Below, in pieces: positions 1 to 9,179 of a stretch of 64,000 nt of DNA. The stretch spans positions 1,251,001-1,315,000 of the forward strand of contig NZ_JAGYPJ010000001.1 in assembly GCF_018343695.1 (NCBI RefSeq), read 5' to 3'. Source of the DNA: Lederbergia citrisecunda (GTDB lineage: Bacteria; Bacillota; Bacilli; Bacillales; Bacillaceae_C). Within the stretch, counting starts at the first letter, position 1. Each line of letters opens with the position of its first letter. Made by a program: the position numbers and the translations under genes. Below the pieces are notes generated by a model. The model worked only from the letters and a program-made list of their open reading frames with translations, ran no database searches and was not told the DNA's origin.

Positions 1-287
1 AGTATCCCAGTTATGGTTCCTAGAATATTATTGGCATGACGGTTTTTAAAAAAGGAGCCGTGGCAGCAATCATGAAAAATAATGAATATTCGTACTAGAA
101 AGCCAGCTGCAATGGTGCATATCACGAGTGTTAATAAATAAGAAATGGAAAGCGAAAAATAAGCTAAAATCCAAAGCGAAAAAAAAGGCAATAGCGTATT
201 TATAACCTGTGTAATACTACTTTTTGTATTTGATTTTTCATAAGGAGCAATCTGTTTTCTTAAAAGTTTCGGATCTTGTTTAGACAT
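1..287 (-). CDS. des: Fatty acid desaturase, N-terminal part (gene runs off the window)
   Basis: The first 95 codons of a membrane fatty acid desaturase are visible; the rest lies left of the window. The ATG is at 285-287, behind an AAGGAG ribosome site at about 296-301. The translation opens with a polar stretch (MSKQDPKLLRKQ), then two hydrophobic segments, then HDCCHGSFF, the first histidine box (HxxxH) that binds the di-iron centre of acyl-lipid desaturases. The order and wording resemble the delta-5 desaturase Des of Bacillus subtilis, which inserts a double bond into membrane phospholipid acyl chains after cold shock. The remaining two histidine boxes cannot be checked here, so activity is inferred from the family. 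Confidence 0.85.
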   Translation of the reverse strand, partial: MSKQDPKLLRKQIAPYEKSNTKSSITQVINTLLPFFSLWILAYFSLSISYLLTLVICTIAAGFLVRIFIIFHDCCHGSFFKNRHANNILGTITGI

Positions 288-366
288 TTAAGCATCTCCT
301 TCCAGAGTCAATATGTACAATCATATACATAAGAAAAGGATAGTTGAAGGCATAAATGTCATGGAC

Positions 367-390
367 AAACCATGATAAATATCATGGTTT
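367..390. promoter_or_regulatory. Perfect inverted repeat upstream of des (possible operator)
   Basis: AAACCATGAT and ATCATGGTTT form a perfect 10-bp inverted repeat with a 4-bp AAAT spacer, about 80 bp upstream of the desaturase start. No run of T follows on either strand, so a terminator is unlikely. In B. subtilis des is controlled by the two-component regulator DesR, so an operator is a reasonable guess, but I cannot match the site to a known DesR box. Confidence 0.4.
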
Positions 391-520
391 CAAACTATAT
401 GCATACGCTCTCTTTTTTGCGGTACTTATTGCTGGATACGCATCTCCGCATCACTGAAAGCATTATGACTCGAAAGTTAATATTTTCAACTAGCCCGTAT
501 GTACGTTTAAATGATACTTT

Positions 521-1057
521 CTACAAAATGGAATTATGACGCTGTTGGTTCACTACTGGAATAAGCTTAGGTAAGTCTGAATAAATTTCTGCAATATCAT
601 CGATACCCATTCTGACAAGACCGCTAGATGAAGGAGCAACAAAATCAACAACTCCCGAAATAACTGGAATTAATTGCTTTCCCCATTGAACATTTTTTCT
701 ACCACTATATTCCTGGTATACTCCTTTTCCTACAAAGCATATAATTTTTGGTCGATATGTTCGTATTTTCGCTTTTAATAGCTCTCTTCCCAGCCGATAC
801 TCTTCAGAAGAAATTTCCTTAGCATTTTTGGTTGGTCTAGCAACAATGTTGGTAAAACCATAACCGAGATTTAGTAATTTAAAGTCCTCAGTGGGTAAAT
901 ATTTTCTATCAGTAATCCCTGCTTTGTATAATATGGACCAAAAACGGTTCGTAGGATTAGCGAAATGATGTCCGGTTTCACTTGACCGAATACTCGGGTT
1001 AAACCCTACAAACAAAACATCTAAATTTTCTTTTATATGATCGGGGATAGGTTTCAT
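521..1057 (-). CDS. mug: G/U mismatch-specific DNA glycosylase Mug
   Basis: This 178-residue protein is of the Mug/TDG class of uracil-DNA glycosylases, which remove uracil or thymine mispaired with guanine and start base excision repair. Residues 17-38 carry GFNPSIRSS followed by HHFANPTNRFW, the family's active-site block; N20 corresponds to the catalytic Asn of E. coli Mug. The second motif, PSSSGLVRM near residue 147, matches the intercalating/recognition loop. The length is normal for the family. The start is supported by AAGGAG eight bases upstream. It is monocistronic in appearance, on the same strand as cysC but 147 bp downstream of it. Confidence 0.9.
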   Translation of the reverse strand: MKPIPDHIKENLDVLFVGFNPSIRSSETGHHFANPTNRFWSILYKAGITDRKYLPTEDFKLLNLGYGFTNIVARPTKNAKEISSEEYRLGRELLKAKIRTYRPKIICFVGKGVYQEYSGRKNVQWGKQLIPVISGVVDFVAPSSSGLVRMGIDDIAEIYSDLPKLIPVVNQQRHNSIL

Positions 1058-1204
1058 GTCATAATCTCCTTGTTAATCTTGATGGTATATTGACAAGTTA
1101 AATCGACTTCTTGTGCTACTCAATGCCGGATTTGGTTACTCTACTCCTCGAAAGACAAACGTTTTCAACTAGTATGAATGTAAATTATCTGCTATCAGAA
1201 TCAA

Positions 1205-1801
1205 TTATATATAATTATGATCCTTTAGATAACTTAGCACTTTGTCTACGGATGCTGTTACGGTTTCTTTATCGCTCTCAATTACAATTTCAGGATTAAT
1301 AGGTTCTTCGTACGGAGCATTCACTCCCGTAAAGTCATTAATTTCACCTAATCTAGCTTTTTTATATAATCCTTTCGGGTCCCGTCTTTCACATTCCTCT
1401 ATGCTGCATTTAACATATACTTCAATGAATTCATAGTGATCGACCAAATTTCGGACAAGTTCTCTATCTTTTCGATAAGGTGAAATAAAAGCAGTTAAAG
1501 TAATAATCCCTGCATCTACCAATAATCTAGACACTTCACCTATTCTACGAATATTTTCTGAACGATCTTCCGGACTAAATCCTAAATTTTTATTAAGTCC
1601 GTGCCTAATATTATCACCATCTAATACATATGTGCTCATTCCTAGTGCGAATAATCTTTTTTCAATTTCCACACAAAGTGTCGATTTACCTGAAGCAGAT
1701 AAGCCAGTAAACCATAAAATGGCACTTTTATGCCCGTGCAATGCTTGTCTATCTTTTTTACTTACATGTTGCTCATGCCATGTTACATTTGTTGATTTCA
1801 T
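1205..1801 (-). CDS. cysC: Adenylylsulfate (APS) kinase
   Basis: This 198-residue protein phosphorylates APS to PAPS in the cytosol. Walker A is GLSASGKST at residues 33-41. [10 protein letters not shown], near residue 61, and [10 protein letters not shown], about 45 residues later, are the APS-binding and mobile-lid motifs of the family. AAGGAG sits seven bases before the ATG, overlapping the end of the SLC13 permease gene. It is the last gene of the run sat > permease > cysC, so sulfate imported by the permease could be adenylated by Sat and phosphorylated here. No PAPS reductase (cysH) or sulfotransferase is in the window, so the fate of the PAPS cannot be read from this locus. Confidence 0.93.
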   Translation of the reverse strand: MKSTNVTWHEQHVSKKDRQALHGHKSAILWFTGLSASGKSTLCVEIEKRLFALGMSTYVLDGDNIRHGLNKNLGFSPEDRSENIRRIGEVSRLLVDAGIITLTAFISPYRKDRELVRNLVDHYEFIEVYVKCSIEECERRDPKGLYKKARLGEINDFTGVNAPYEEPINPEIVIESDKETVTASVDKVLSYLKDHNYI

Positions 1802-1816
1802 TCATATTCTCCTTAT

Positions 1817-3592
1817 CTATATCCAAAAAGTATAGATCATAAAAACCGTCGAAAACATAACGATTATATTTAATGGAATTCCGATCTTTACATAGTCGAT
1901 AAACTTGTAGCCTCCTGGACCATAAACGATTAAGTTTGTTTGATAACCGATTGGTGTGGAGAAGCTAGCTGACGCTGCAATCGTAATTGCAAGAACTAAT
2001 GGTATCGGGTCTACCCCTACTTGTTGTGCCACCTCTAATGAAATAGGAATCATGATGACGGCAGCTGCACTATTTGTAATGATTTCCGTAAGTATATTGG
2101 TTACGAGGTAAAGAACTCCTATTACAGCTAAAATTCCAAAAGGCTGTGCAAACTGGACCAAGCCACTTGCTAAATATGAAGCTGTTCCGCTTTCTAGTAA
2201 AGCTGTCCCAATTCCGAATGCACAAGCAATTAATAGCAATACGGGAAAATGGAAGGATTTCATTGCTTCTTCTGGAGTGATTACTTTTAATAGTAACAAC
2301 ATACATACTAGAATGATCATTGCCTTTAACATAGAAAGAATATTCAATGTAACAAGAATAATCATGGCTAAAAGCAAAATGAACGAAAACCAACCTTTCC
2401 GCTGATCCTCTAAAATGGAAGGAGTCGTTAATGGTGTTGTAACATAAAAATCATTTGATTGGCTCATTTTCTTATCGAAGTCCGGACCACATAATAGTAA
2501 AAGAGCATCTCCTGGCCTTAAAGTAATATCACCTATTTTACTTTTAATCCGTTCTCTATGCCGATGTACAGCTATGACTCCAGCATCAAATTTACCACGA
2601 AAATAAGAATCTTGTATTTTTTTATATAAGAGAGTTGAATGATGAGATACAACTGCTTCTACCAACTGCGTATTCCCGTTTTTTAACATATCCAAAGAAA
2701 AATCCGAATCGGTTTTTAGTCGCAGTCCTTTTATTTTTTGCAACTCTACTATAGTTGAAATTAGACCGGTAAAAATGAGTTTATCTCCTTGTCTAATAAT
2801 GGTTGTTGATTTAACAGGTGATACTTTTTCATCTTTACGGATAATTTCAATTAAAAATAAACCTTTTAATCTTCTCAGTCCCGCAGCTTCTACAGGTTGG
2901 TTTAAAAAAGGAAAGTCTAATCCCACTTCCATTTGCGAAATATACTCTTTACTATGCTCATTGACTTTATCTAGTAAGACTTTATGATCTGGAAGCAGCT
3001 TGTACCCTATTAAAATAATATAAAGTAAGCCAAGTATCACAGCAGGAAATGCTACAAATCCGATTTGAAAAAAAGTGAACCCTTTCATACCAGTATCCAG
3101 CAACATTCCATGAACAACTAGATTTGTAGATGTTCCGATCAATGTTAATGTTCCACCTAAAATCGTTGCATATGATAATGGTATTAAAAACTTTGAAGGC
3201 GACAGTTGATGGTCAGAACACCATTTTCGCAAGATAGGAGTAAGGGTGACGACGATAGGTGTATTGTTTAAAACACTTGAAAATGTGGTAACTGGAATAA
3301 GAATTTTAAATAGGGACTTTCTAATAGATTTACCATTCCCTAATAGTTTCGTAATCACCCTATCTGCAATACCGCTTTTTTGAATGGCTGCTGCAACGAC
3401 GAATAATAACGCAATTGTCAGCATACCTTCATTTGAAAAGCCATTAAGTGCCTCTTCAGTAGTTAGTACACCTGATAACAAGAGTAAAGATAAAGTAAAA
3501 AAAAGAATGATGTCTGGTCTAGTAACTTCAAAAACTAGACCAAGCAACATTAAAATAAGGATGAGTATGACAAAACCTATTTCAATCGTCAT
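1817..3592 (-). CDS. SLC13-family permease with two RCK_C (TrkA-C) domains, probable sulfate transporter
   Basis: The 591-residue membrane protein has about ten to twelve hydrophobic segments split by a soluble insert at roughly residues 210-390. That insert contains two TrkA-C-like repeats (around [16 protein letters not shown] and [16 protein letters not shown]), the layout of sulfate transporters such as algal SLT and bacterial SLC13 members. [10 protein letters not shown] near residue 109 and NSAAAVIM in the C-terminal half are the family's two pseudo-symmetric substrate/sodium motifs. Its start overlaps the end of sat by 11 bp, indicating translational coupling, and cysC follows closely. 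Substrate (sulfate) is inferred from those neighbours; export or another oxyanion cannot be excluded. Confidence 0.85.
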   Translation of the reverse strand: MTIEIGFVILILILMLLGLVFEVTRPDIILFFTLSLLLLSGVLTTEEALNGFSNEGMLTIALLFVVAAAIQKSGIADRVITKLLGNGKSIRKSLFKILIPVTTFSSVLNNTPIVVTLTPILRKWCSDHQLSPSKFLIPLSYATILGGTLTLIGTSTNLVVHGMLLDTGMKGFTFFQIGFVAFPAVILGLLYIILIGYKLLPDHKVLLDKVNEHSKEYISQMEVGLDFPFLNQPVEAAGLRRLKGLFLIEIIRKDEKVSPVKSTTIIRQGDKLIFTGLISTIVELQKIKGLRLKTDSDFSLDMLKNGNTQLVEAVVSHHSTLLYKKIQDSYFRGKFDAGVIAVHRHRERIKSKIGDITLRPGDALLLLCGPDFDKKMSQSNDFYVTTPLTTPSILEDQRKGWFSFILLLAMIILVTLNILSMLKAMIILVCMLLLLKVITPEEAMKSFHFPVLLLIACAFGIGTALLESGTASYLASGLVQFAQPFGILAVIGVLYLVTNILTEIITNSAAAVIMIPISLEVAQQVGVDPIPLVLAITIAASASFSTPIGYQTNLIVYGPGGYKFIDYVKIGIPLNIIVMFSTVFMIYTFWI

Positions 3593-4775
3593 AATCCACT
3601 TTGTCTCGTAATCCGTTAATTAAGATTTCAGCAACTTCCGGCCGCGAAAATTCTTTTGGAGGCTTAATGCCATTTTTTAGCATCTCTCTAACTTTCGTAC
3701 CACTTAAATGAAGATGGTGTTCCTCTAGATGAGGGCATGTTTTGGCTGTTGCCATATTCTCACACTTTTTACAATAAAAAGAGTGCTCAAATTTAAGGAT
3801 GGTCATTCCAATTTCTCTTTCATATATACTGATTAGTTCTTGAGCTTCATACGTACCGTAATAATCACGAACTCCAGCGTGATCTCTCCCTACGATAAAA
3901 TGTGTACACCCATAATTTTTCCGAACTAATGCATGCAAGATTGCTTCCCTAGGACCTGCATATCGCATTGCAGCTGGATATATGACTAATCTTACACAGT
4001 CTTTAGGATAGTAATGATCTAATAAAACTTCATAGCTTTTCATTCGAATGTCTGCTGGAATATCATCAGACTTTGTTTGTCCGACTAAAGGATTTAATAA
4101 CAATCCATCGACATTTTCCATGGCGATTTTTTGTATATATTCATGCGCACGGTGTACAGGGTTTCGTGTTTGAAACCCAACGATCGTTTTCCAACCGAGT
4201 TGTGCAAACATTTCCCTAGTTTGAACTGGATCTTTAAAATAAGAAGTAAATTCTCTGTGGTCCGGTCTATTGAGTAAGGTGATTGGTCCTGCGAAATACA
4301 CTTCACCTTGATCATATATTTTTTTTACACCAGGATGCGCATCATCCGTCGTACCATAAACTAAACGGGCTTCCTCTTTTTTATCATATAAAAATTTTTC
4401 CTCAAGCTTTAAAATTCCGTATATAACATTATCTGTTCCTATTAGAGCAATTTCTTGGCCAATTGAATATTTGGAAGCCTTATCGAATGAAACAGGCAAT
4501 GTTATTGGAATGCTCCATATAAGACCGTTTTCAAGGCGCATTTTATTAATAACAGAAAGATAGTCTGATTGTTTCATAAATCCTGTTAAAGGACTGAATC
4601 CACCAATAGCAATTAATTCTAAATCTGATATCGCCCATTCAGACACAACTAAAGTAGGCAAATGTATAGCCCTTTTTAATTGGCTCTCCCTTTCTGTATC
4701 GCTTACTTCTCTATTTATTAAAACTCCACCATGTGGCTTGATGTTAGTATAATGTTGCAGTGCATGGACACTCAT
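3582..4775 (-). CDS. sat: Sulfate adenylyltransferase (ATP sulfurylase)
   Basis: The 397-residue enzyme makes APS and pyrophosphate from sulfate and ATP. The catalytic block [11 protein letters not shown] (nucleotide-binding QTRNPxHxxHE) is near residue 201, and [17 protein letters not shown] lies near 300. A zinc-ligand pattern, CKKCE followed by CPHLEEHH, precedes SGTKVREML, as in the single-domain bacterial enzymes. AAGGGAG lies eight bases before the ATG and begins right after the stop of the AraC-type regulator gene, so the regulator, sat, the permease and cysC may share one message. All key motifs are intact. Confidence 0.95.
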   Translation of the reverse strand: MSVHALQHYTNIKPHGGVLINREVSDTERESQLKRAIHLPTLVVSEWAISDLELIAIGGFSPLTGFMKQSDYLSVINKMRLENGLIWSIPITLPVSFDKASKYSIGQEIALIGTDNVIYGILKLEEKFLYDKKEEARLVYGTTDDAHPGVKKIYDQGEVYFAGPITLLNRPDHREFTSYFKDPVQTREMFAQLGWKTIVGFQTRNPVHRAHEYIQKIAMENVDGLLLNPLVGQTKSDDIPADIRMKSYEVLLDHYYPKDCVRLVIYPAAMRYAGPREAILHALVRKNYGCTHFIVGRDHAGVRDYYGTYEAQELISIYEREIGMTILKFEHSFYCKKCENMATAKTCPHLEEHHLHLSGTKVREMLKNGIKPPKEFSRPEVAEILINGLRDKVDYDD

Positions 4776-4801
4776 TTATAAACTCCCTTCAAGGATTATT
4801 G

Positions 4802-5719
4802 CTAGCCGCTCATCGTGCTTATGTTTACACTTCCTTTATATTTACCTGGAGGGCAGCCGACCATTTTTCGGAATAGTTTACTAAAAAAAGCTGAATCGTC
4901 ATAACCTACTCTAATTGCGACGTCAATCACCTTATCATCTGTCTCCAAAAGAAATTGTTTTGCTTTTTCAATCCGAATACTATGTAACATTTCAATAACG
5001 GTTTTCTTCGTCTCTTGCTTAAAAAGTCTATTAAGATGACGTGGACTTATATTAAAAATATGGCATAAATCTTGAATCGACACCTTTTGGTCATAGTTCC
5101 TCGATAAGTAACCACATATGCGTTGAACTAAAATACTATTGCTGCTATCAGTCGTAAAAGGTTTTTCCGAAACAATATTCCTTTCGTTATAAATTCGTGA
5201 AAGCAGGATCAATAATTCGACCATTTGCAAGCGTATTAATGTAGAATAACAAGAATTCTCCCTATTGTATTCATGCATCATTCCTTCTAATAAAGATAGG
5301 AATCTAGCTGAATAGTTCATATCTAAATTCAGTAAATGGTGAAAACGTTCATTCCGATCTAAAAAGGGATGAATATAGAAATAATCCATTGATTGTGAGA
5401 CGCCTAATTCTTTTAACCAAGAGTCTTTTATCAAACTTGGCAAAAATAAACAATTAATAATTTCAATACTTTTATTTTTTTCCACTTCAAATGTGTGTAC
5501 TTCACCAGGATTAATAATAAAAACGTCATTTGTTTTAATGGTATATGATTGACCTTCAAAAACATGTTTTGCATTACCTTGTATAACGAACACTAATTCA
5601 ATAAATTCATGTGAGTGAGCTGGCGGTACATTAGTAGAATCATGTCGGAACCGTTGAATCCAGAAAGGAAAATCCTTAGTTTTCATGTATTCACTACTCT
5701 GATATCTCATCGTACTCAT
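4802..5719 (-). CDS. AraC-family transcriptional regulator
   Basis: This 305-residue protein has an N-terminal cupin-like sensor (HSHEFIELVFVIQG, then INPGEVHTFE) and a C-terminal pair of AraC helix-turn-helix motifs (VSIQDLCHIFNISPRHLNRLFKQE and the VIDVAIRVGYDDSAFFSKLFRK block near the end). The cupin usually binds a sugar or related effector. Only 26 bp separate it from sat, and it points the same way, so it may be co-transcribed with the sulfate genes. It is also the nearest regulator downstream of the sugar-oxidoreductase locus. Which of the two it controls cannot be decided from sequence. Confidence 0.88.
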   Translation of the reverse strand: MSTMRYQSSEYMKTKDFPFWIQRFRHDSTNVPPAHSHEFIELVFVIQGNAKHVFEGQSYTIKTNDVFIINPGEVHTFEVEKNKSIEIINCLFLPSLIKDSWLKELGVSQSMDYFYIHPFLDRNERFHHLLNLDMNYSARFLSLLEGMMHEYNRENSCYSTLIRLQMVELLILLSRIYNERNIVSEKPFTTDSSNSILVQRICGYLSRNYDQKVSIQDLCHIFNISPRHLNRLFKQETKKTVIEMLHSIRIEKAKQFLLETDDKVIDVAIRVGYDDSAFFSKLFRKMVGCPPGKYKGSVNISTMSG

Positions 5720-5838
5720 GATTACTCCTCCTATGAATTAATTCACTTGAAATACTGAGTAATTGGTGCGTCTATATGTTTCTGAAAGGTTGATCAAACG
5801 AAAAGAATTGACTTAAATCTTACTAAGATTCAGCTAAT

Positions 5839-6864
5839 TCAATGCAATTGTTTTCCTTTTTCTTTAATACTTTTTACTTCAATGACTTTACCATTTTCTA
5901 TATGCGAACATATAATTGCTTCAATTACCTCTTGTGCAGCTAATGCATCCATTCCGGAACCAGTCATCTTATCTGGATAAACGCCGTCTTTAATTTCTTG
6001 AATAAATGTATCGATACGATTTTTAAAAGTTTCATTAAAACCATTAATTCCGGATAGTACGGAATTTTTAAATACTTTCATTTCTGAACTTTTATGTGGA
6101 AAAAGGGTCATCTCATTATATACGTCATTGATAATAAATCTTCCTTCTGTCCCTGCTACCTCGCAAAACTCAATCGGGTGTCCATTGTCCATATCATAAC
6201 TCCCAGTTAAATGACCAACAGCTCCAGAAGCGAATTCCATATTGATTGAAGCAGTAGACCAAACGGATCTTCCGGGTGCTTTTGTCATAAATGCTTGAAC
6301 CCTACGTATGTCTCCACAAAAATAACGCATGACATCAATCGAATGTGGATGTAAGGCCCTCATATGAATCCACGGGCTAGATTCATTTGGATTCCCGATC
6401 GTTAGTTTCATATTAATAAAAAGTAAGGTTCCTAAATCCCCATTATCAATCCACTCTTTGGCTTTATAGGCAGTCGGGACGAATCGATGGTTAAGATTAC
6501 ACGCCAGCCTTACCTTCTGCTTTTCGGCGTAATCAACCATTTCTCTCGCTTCTGTAATATTGTTGGATATCGGCTTTTCAACCAATACATCCTTCCCATA
6601 TTCCATTGCTAGCATCGCTGGTTCATAATGATGGGAACCATTTTCAAATCCGCCCGTTGCAACGCTTACAACATCAATTTCTTCTTGTTTGAGCATATGA
6701 GTTAAATCCGAATAAGCTGGAACCCCAAAATTTAGTGCAACTCTTTCCACAAGTTCCTTATTTAAGTCACAAATGGCGACTAATTGAGCATGGGGATTTT
6801 CTTGATAATAACGGCAATGAAGCTTTCCAATATGATTTACACCAACTACAGCAACTTTAATCAA
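5839..6864 (-). CDS. Gfo/Idh/MocA-family NAD(P)-dependent oxidoreductase (paralogue 1)
   Basis: The 341-residue protein has an N-terminal Rossmann fold (VAVVGVNHIGKLHCRYY, residues 4-20) and the VEKPISNN motif near residue 96 whose Lys is catalytic in this family, followed by the alpha/beta substrate domain with HPHSIDVMRYF. Such enzymes oxidise or reduce a ring hydroxyl of sugars or cyclitols. It is a close paralogue of the oxidoreductase at 9176-10198; both keep NLNHRF, ESSPW, RALHPHS, RYFCGD and GSYD. Start is TTG with AAGGAGAGG just upstream. A hairpin lies between it and the sulfatase-fold gene before it, so it may be expressed partly by read-through. The substrate is unknown. Confidence 0.88.
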   Translation of the reverse strand: MIKVAVVGVNHIGKLHCRYYQENPHAQLVAICDLNKELVERVALNFGVPAYSDLTHMLKQEEIDVVSVATGGFENGSHHYEPAMLAMEYGKDVLVEKPISNNITEAREMVDYAEKQKVRLACNLNHRFVPTAYKAKEWIDNGDLGTLLFINMKLTIGNPNESSPWIHMRALHPHSIDVMRYFCGDIRRVQAFMTKAPGRSVWSTASINMEFASGAVGHLTGSYDMDNGHPIEFCEVAGTEGRFIINDVYNEMTLFPHKSSEMKVFKNSVLSGINGFNETFKNRIDTFIQEIKDGVYPDKMTGSGMDALAAQEVIEAIICSHIENGKVIEVKSIKEKGKQLH

Positions 6865-6911
6865 AGAATCCTCTCCTTCCCAATATGCTAATGTTTTTCA
6901 TATTTAATGAA

Positions 6912-6942
6912 AATGCTTCGAAAGTAACTCTTTCGAAGCATT
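6912..6942 (-). terminator. Hairpin, probable terminator or attenuator
   Basis: AATGCTTCGAAAG and CTTTCGAAGCATT form a perfect 13-bp stem with a 5-base loop, followed on the minus strand by TTTTCATTAAA. It sits directly after the stop of the sulfatase-fold gene and before the oxidoreductase gene. The T run is short, so partial read-through is likely. Confidence 0.7.
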
Positions 6943-6954
6943 CTAATTCGTTAC

Positions 6955-8349
6955 TTATACTTTCTCTTTATCCTTTTCTTGGAGTTTCTGGGCAGTACTG
7001 ATTGATCCGATATACAATGAATCATATGCTTCTTGGGAAGTTTTGAATGGACCATGATCATGTCCGTGCCAGTTTAAATTTGTATACATAGGATTCGTTC
7101 TCCCAGTTTCAGCTTCCCTTTTAGCAATATACTTATTCATTCTTCCCTTAAGCATATTGACGATTTCAGGTTCTTGATCCGCGACATTCGTCAATTCACC
7201 AGGATCTTTAATCAGATTATAAAGTTCTATTTCAGGCTTAAAGTGAAAATCTGGCTCAAGTGAGCAGATCAATTTCCATTCTGGAGTACGCCAACCGTGC
7301 TTCCTCATCCATGTACACTCAGTTATATAAAAATCTGAAACTTGTGAAACGTTTTCACGCTCATTAACTAGGTCTAATAGATTTCGCCCATCAAAGGAAA
7401 TGTTAGTTTCTATTTCAAGAAGGTCTAAAACCGTCGGCATTATATCCTTAATGAGTGAAAAATTTGATATCCTTTTTCCTTCCGGAAGTTTTCCGGGGTA
7501 TTTCATGATTAATGGAACCATTAATGTATTTTCATAAAGTCCATGATGGTCATAATAGCATTCATGCTCATTCAATGTTTCACCATGATCTGATGTAACA
7601 ATGATTAATGTTTCTTCTTTAATTCCAAGTGATTCTACTGTCGTAAAAATGTTTTGAATACATGCGTCCATATATGCAATCGCACCATCATATTGTGCAT
7701 CCGCATATTCTGAATCTGTGCATCCTTCTGGGAGCCAAGAAGTAATATAGTCAGCAAATGGTTTAAACTGTTTCAATTTATTAAGTGAGTCATTGTTTGG
7801 ATCACATTCATTTCCGTCATAAAAAATTCGCTCATACGGTTCTGGCGGCAAATATGGGGAATGAGGATCCATATGTCTTAAAAATAAGAAGAATGGTTTA
7901 TCTTCATTCACTAATCTTTTCAGTTCCGGAATGGCGACATTGTTAAGATTTTCGGCTTTTGGACAACGACCAGTTTCATCTGGCCCCCACCCCTCATAAT
8001 CTATATATTTTTGAAATCCTCTAGAAGAAGGATTGCCGGTGAAACCAACGCAAGTTGTATTATAGCCATTCTCACCTAACACCTCAGGCAATGTTTTAAC
8101 ATGGTCACCTAGAGGTCCTTGATGTCTTAGAGCTACTACATCTGTGCCGAAGCAATCCATTCCTGATAGCATTGAGGCATATCCTGGAGTAGTTGGAATA
8201 CTCGGGCTAAAATGATTTTCAAATAATACCCCACCTTCTGCAAATTTATCAATATGCGGGGTCGTTAAACGGTCATAACCATACGAACTCATACGGTCTC
8301 TTCTAAGACTATCAATCCCAAAAAGAATAATATTAGCTTTCTTTTTCAT
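6955..8349 (-). CDS. Sulfatase-fold (alkaline phosphatase superfamily) hydrolase with a Thr in place of the formylglycine residue
   Basis: This 464-residue protein has the sulfatase/alkaline-phosphatase metal ligands: D13 in ILFGIDSLRRDR, and TSDHGETLNEH in the middle. The nucleophile position differs from true type I sulfatases. Where they have C/S-x-P-x-R, this protein has TTPGY in SIPTTPGYASMLSG (residues 50-63), so Thr 53 or 54 replaces Cys/Ser and Tyr replaces Arg. No formylglycine could form. Thr nucleophiles in this superfamily act on phosphodiesters or phosphoglycerol groups, so a phospho- rather than sulfo-substrate is possible. No signal peptide is seen, so it is cytoplasmic. The ATG at 8347-8349 has AGAGGA upstream; it starts five bases after the isomerase gene. 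Confidence 0.85.
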   Translation of the reverse strand: MKKKANIILFGIDSLRRDRMSSYGYDRLTTPHIDKFAEGGVLFENHFSPSIPTTPGYASMLSGMDCFGTDVVALRHQGPLGDHVKTLPEVLGENGYNTTCVGFTGNPSSRGFQKYIDYEGWGPDETGRCPKAENLNNVAIPELKRLVNEDKPFFLFLRHMDPHSPYLPPEPYERIFYDGNECDPNNDSLNKLKQFKPFADYITSWLPEGCTDSEYADAQYDGAIAYMDACIQNIFTTVESLGIKEETLIIVTSDHGETLNEHECYYDHHGLYENTLMVPLIMKYPGKLPEGKRISNFSLIKDIMPTVLDLLEIETNISFDGRNLLDLVNERENVSQVSDFYITECTWMRKHGWRTPEWKLICSLEPDFHFKPEIELYNLIKDPGELTNVADQEPEIVNMLKGRMNKYIAKREAETGRTNPMYTNLNWHGHDHGPFKTSQEAYDSLYIGSISTAQKLQEKDKEKV

Positions 8350-8354
8350 TAGAC

Positions 8355-9179
8355 TTATCCTCTCTGAACGAAATTTGCTTCTCTTGCACCAAGAGCTTTT
8401 AAGCATGCATTCAAGTAACCATAGCTTTCTGCAGCGACAATGGAAACATCAGCCAGTGAATGGTTATTCGCTCCAATCACTTCGAGTACGACGGGGCCGG
8501 AATAATTTCCATCTACCATAGCTTTACAATAAGCAAATAAATCGATATCCCCACGTCCACAGGCTTGATTGTGAATAGCTCCAGGTCCTGCAGAACGACC
8601 TTTGCAGTCACGAATATGGATGTGCTTTACTCTGTTTAATACTTTTGGTAATTCCGCTTCGGGATTCTCATTTCCACGATAAATATGGCTCGGATCCATA
8701 TCTATACCAAAAGCAGAAGAAGGAATCTCTTCCATCGCTCGAAGTGTCGTTTCCGTATTATAGATGGCATTCCCCACATGTGCCTTCACACAAAGTGTCA
8801 CACCGTAACTCTCTGCTTTCTTTGATAAGTGATAAAGCGTTTCGATCGAATGTTCTAAATCTGCTTCCACGCCGGATTTTCCTCCCGGTCCTACATTGAC
8901 AACCGGAATTCCAATCGCAGATGCTGCTTCAAAAGCTAGTGTAAGTCGCTCCTCATCCAATGAAGCTACTTCCATAGATAAAAACTCCAATCCATTTTCA
9001 TCAACGATTGAACATAATTCTTCCACTTGTTCTTTCCAACGCTCTAATTCAAGATGTTCACACATTCCTTTAATCGCTGATATTTCTACTCCGTCATATC
9101 CGCACGCAGCAATTTGTTTTGCCGCTGTCGCAAAATCAAAATCCTTAAATAAAACGGAGTTCACACCCAGCTTAATCAT
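8355..9179 (-). CDS. TIM-barrel sugar phosphate isomerase/epimerase (AP endonuclease 2 family)
   Basis: The 274-residue protein follows the xylose-isomerase-like TIM-barrel pattern: CGYDGVEIS after the first strand, VNVGPGG, GIDMDPSHIY (metal ligand region), VKHIHIRDCKG and a C-terminal VVLEVIG. Members isomerise or epimerise sugars, or act as lyases on 3-keto-glycosides. Its ATG at 9177-9179 overlaps the TGA of the preceding oxidoreductase (ATGA), and AGGAGGGG lies upstream, so the two are translationally coupled. A second, distinct isomerase/epimerase is at 12631-13467. The reaction is not determinable from sequence. Confidence 0.88.
   Translation of the reverse strand: MIKLGVNSVLFKDFDFATAAKQIAACGYDGVEISAIKGMCEHLELERWKEQVEELCSIVDENGLEFLSMEVASLDEERLTLAFEAASAIGIPVVNVGPGGKSGVEADLEHSIETLYHLSKKAESYGVTLCVKAHVGNAIYNTETTLRAMEEIPSSAFGIDMDPSHIYRGNENPEAELPKVLNRVKHIHIRDCKGRSAGPGAIHNQACGRGDIDLFAYCKAMVDGNYSGPVVLEVIGANNHSLADVSIVAAESYGYLNACLKALGAREANFVQRG

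Noticed and set aside
7335-7355. cre-like GTGAAACGTTTTCAC inside the first sulfatase-fold gene
   Set aside because: The spacing is one base short of the cre consensus and it lies deep in coding sequence.
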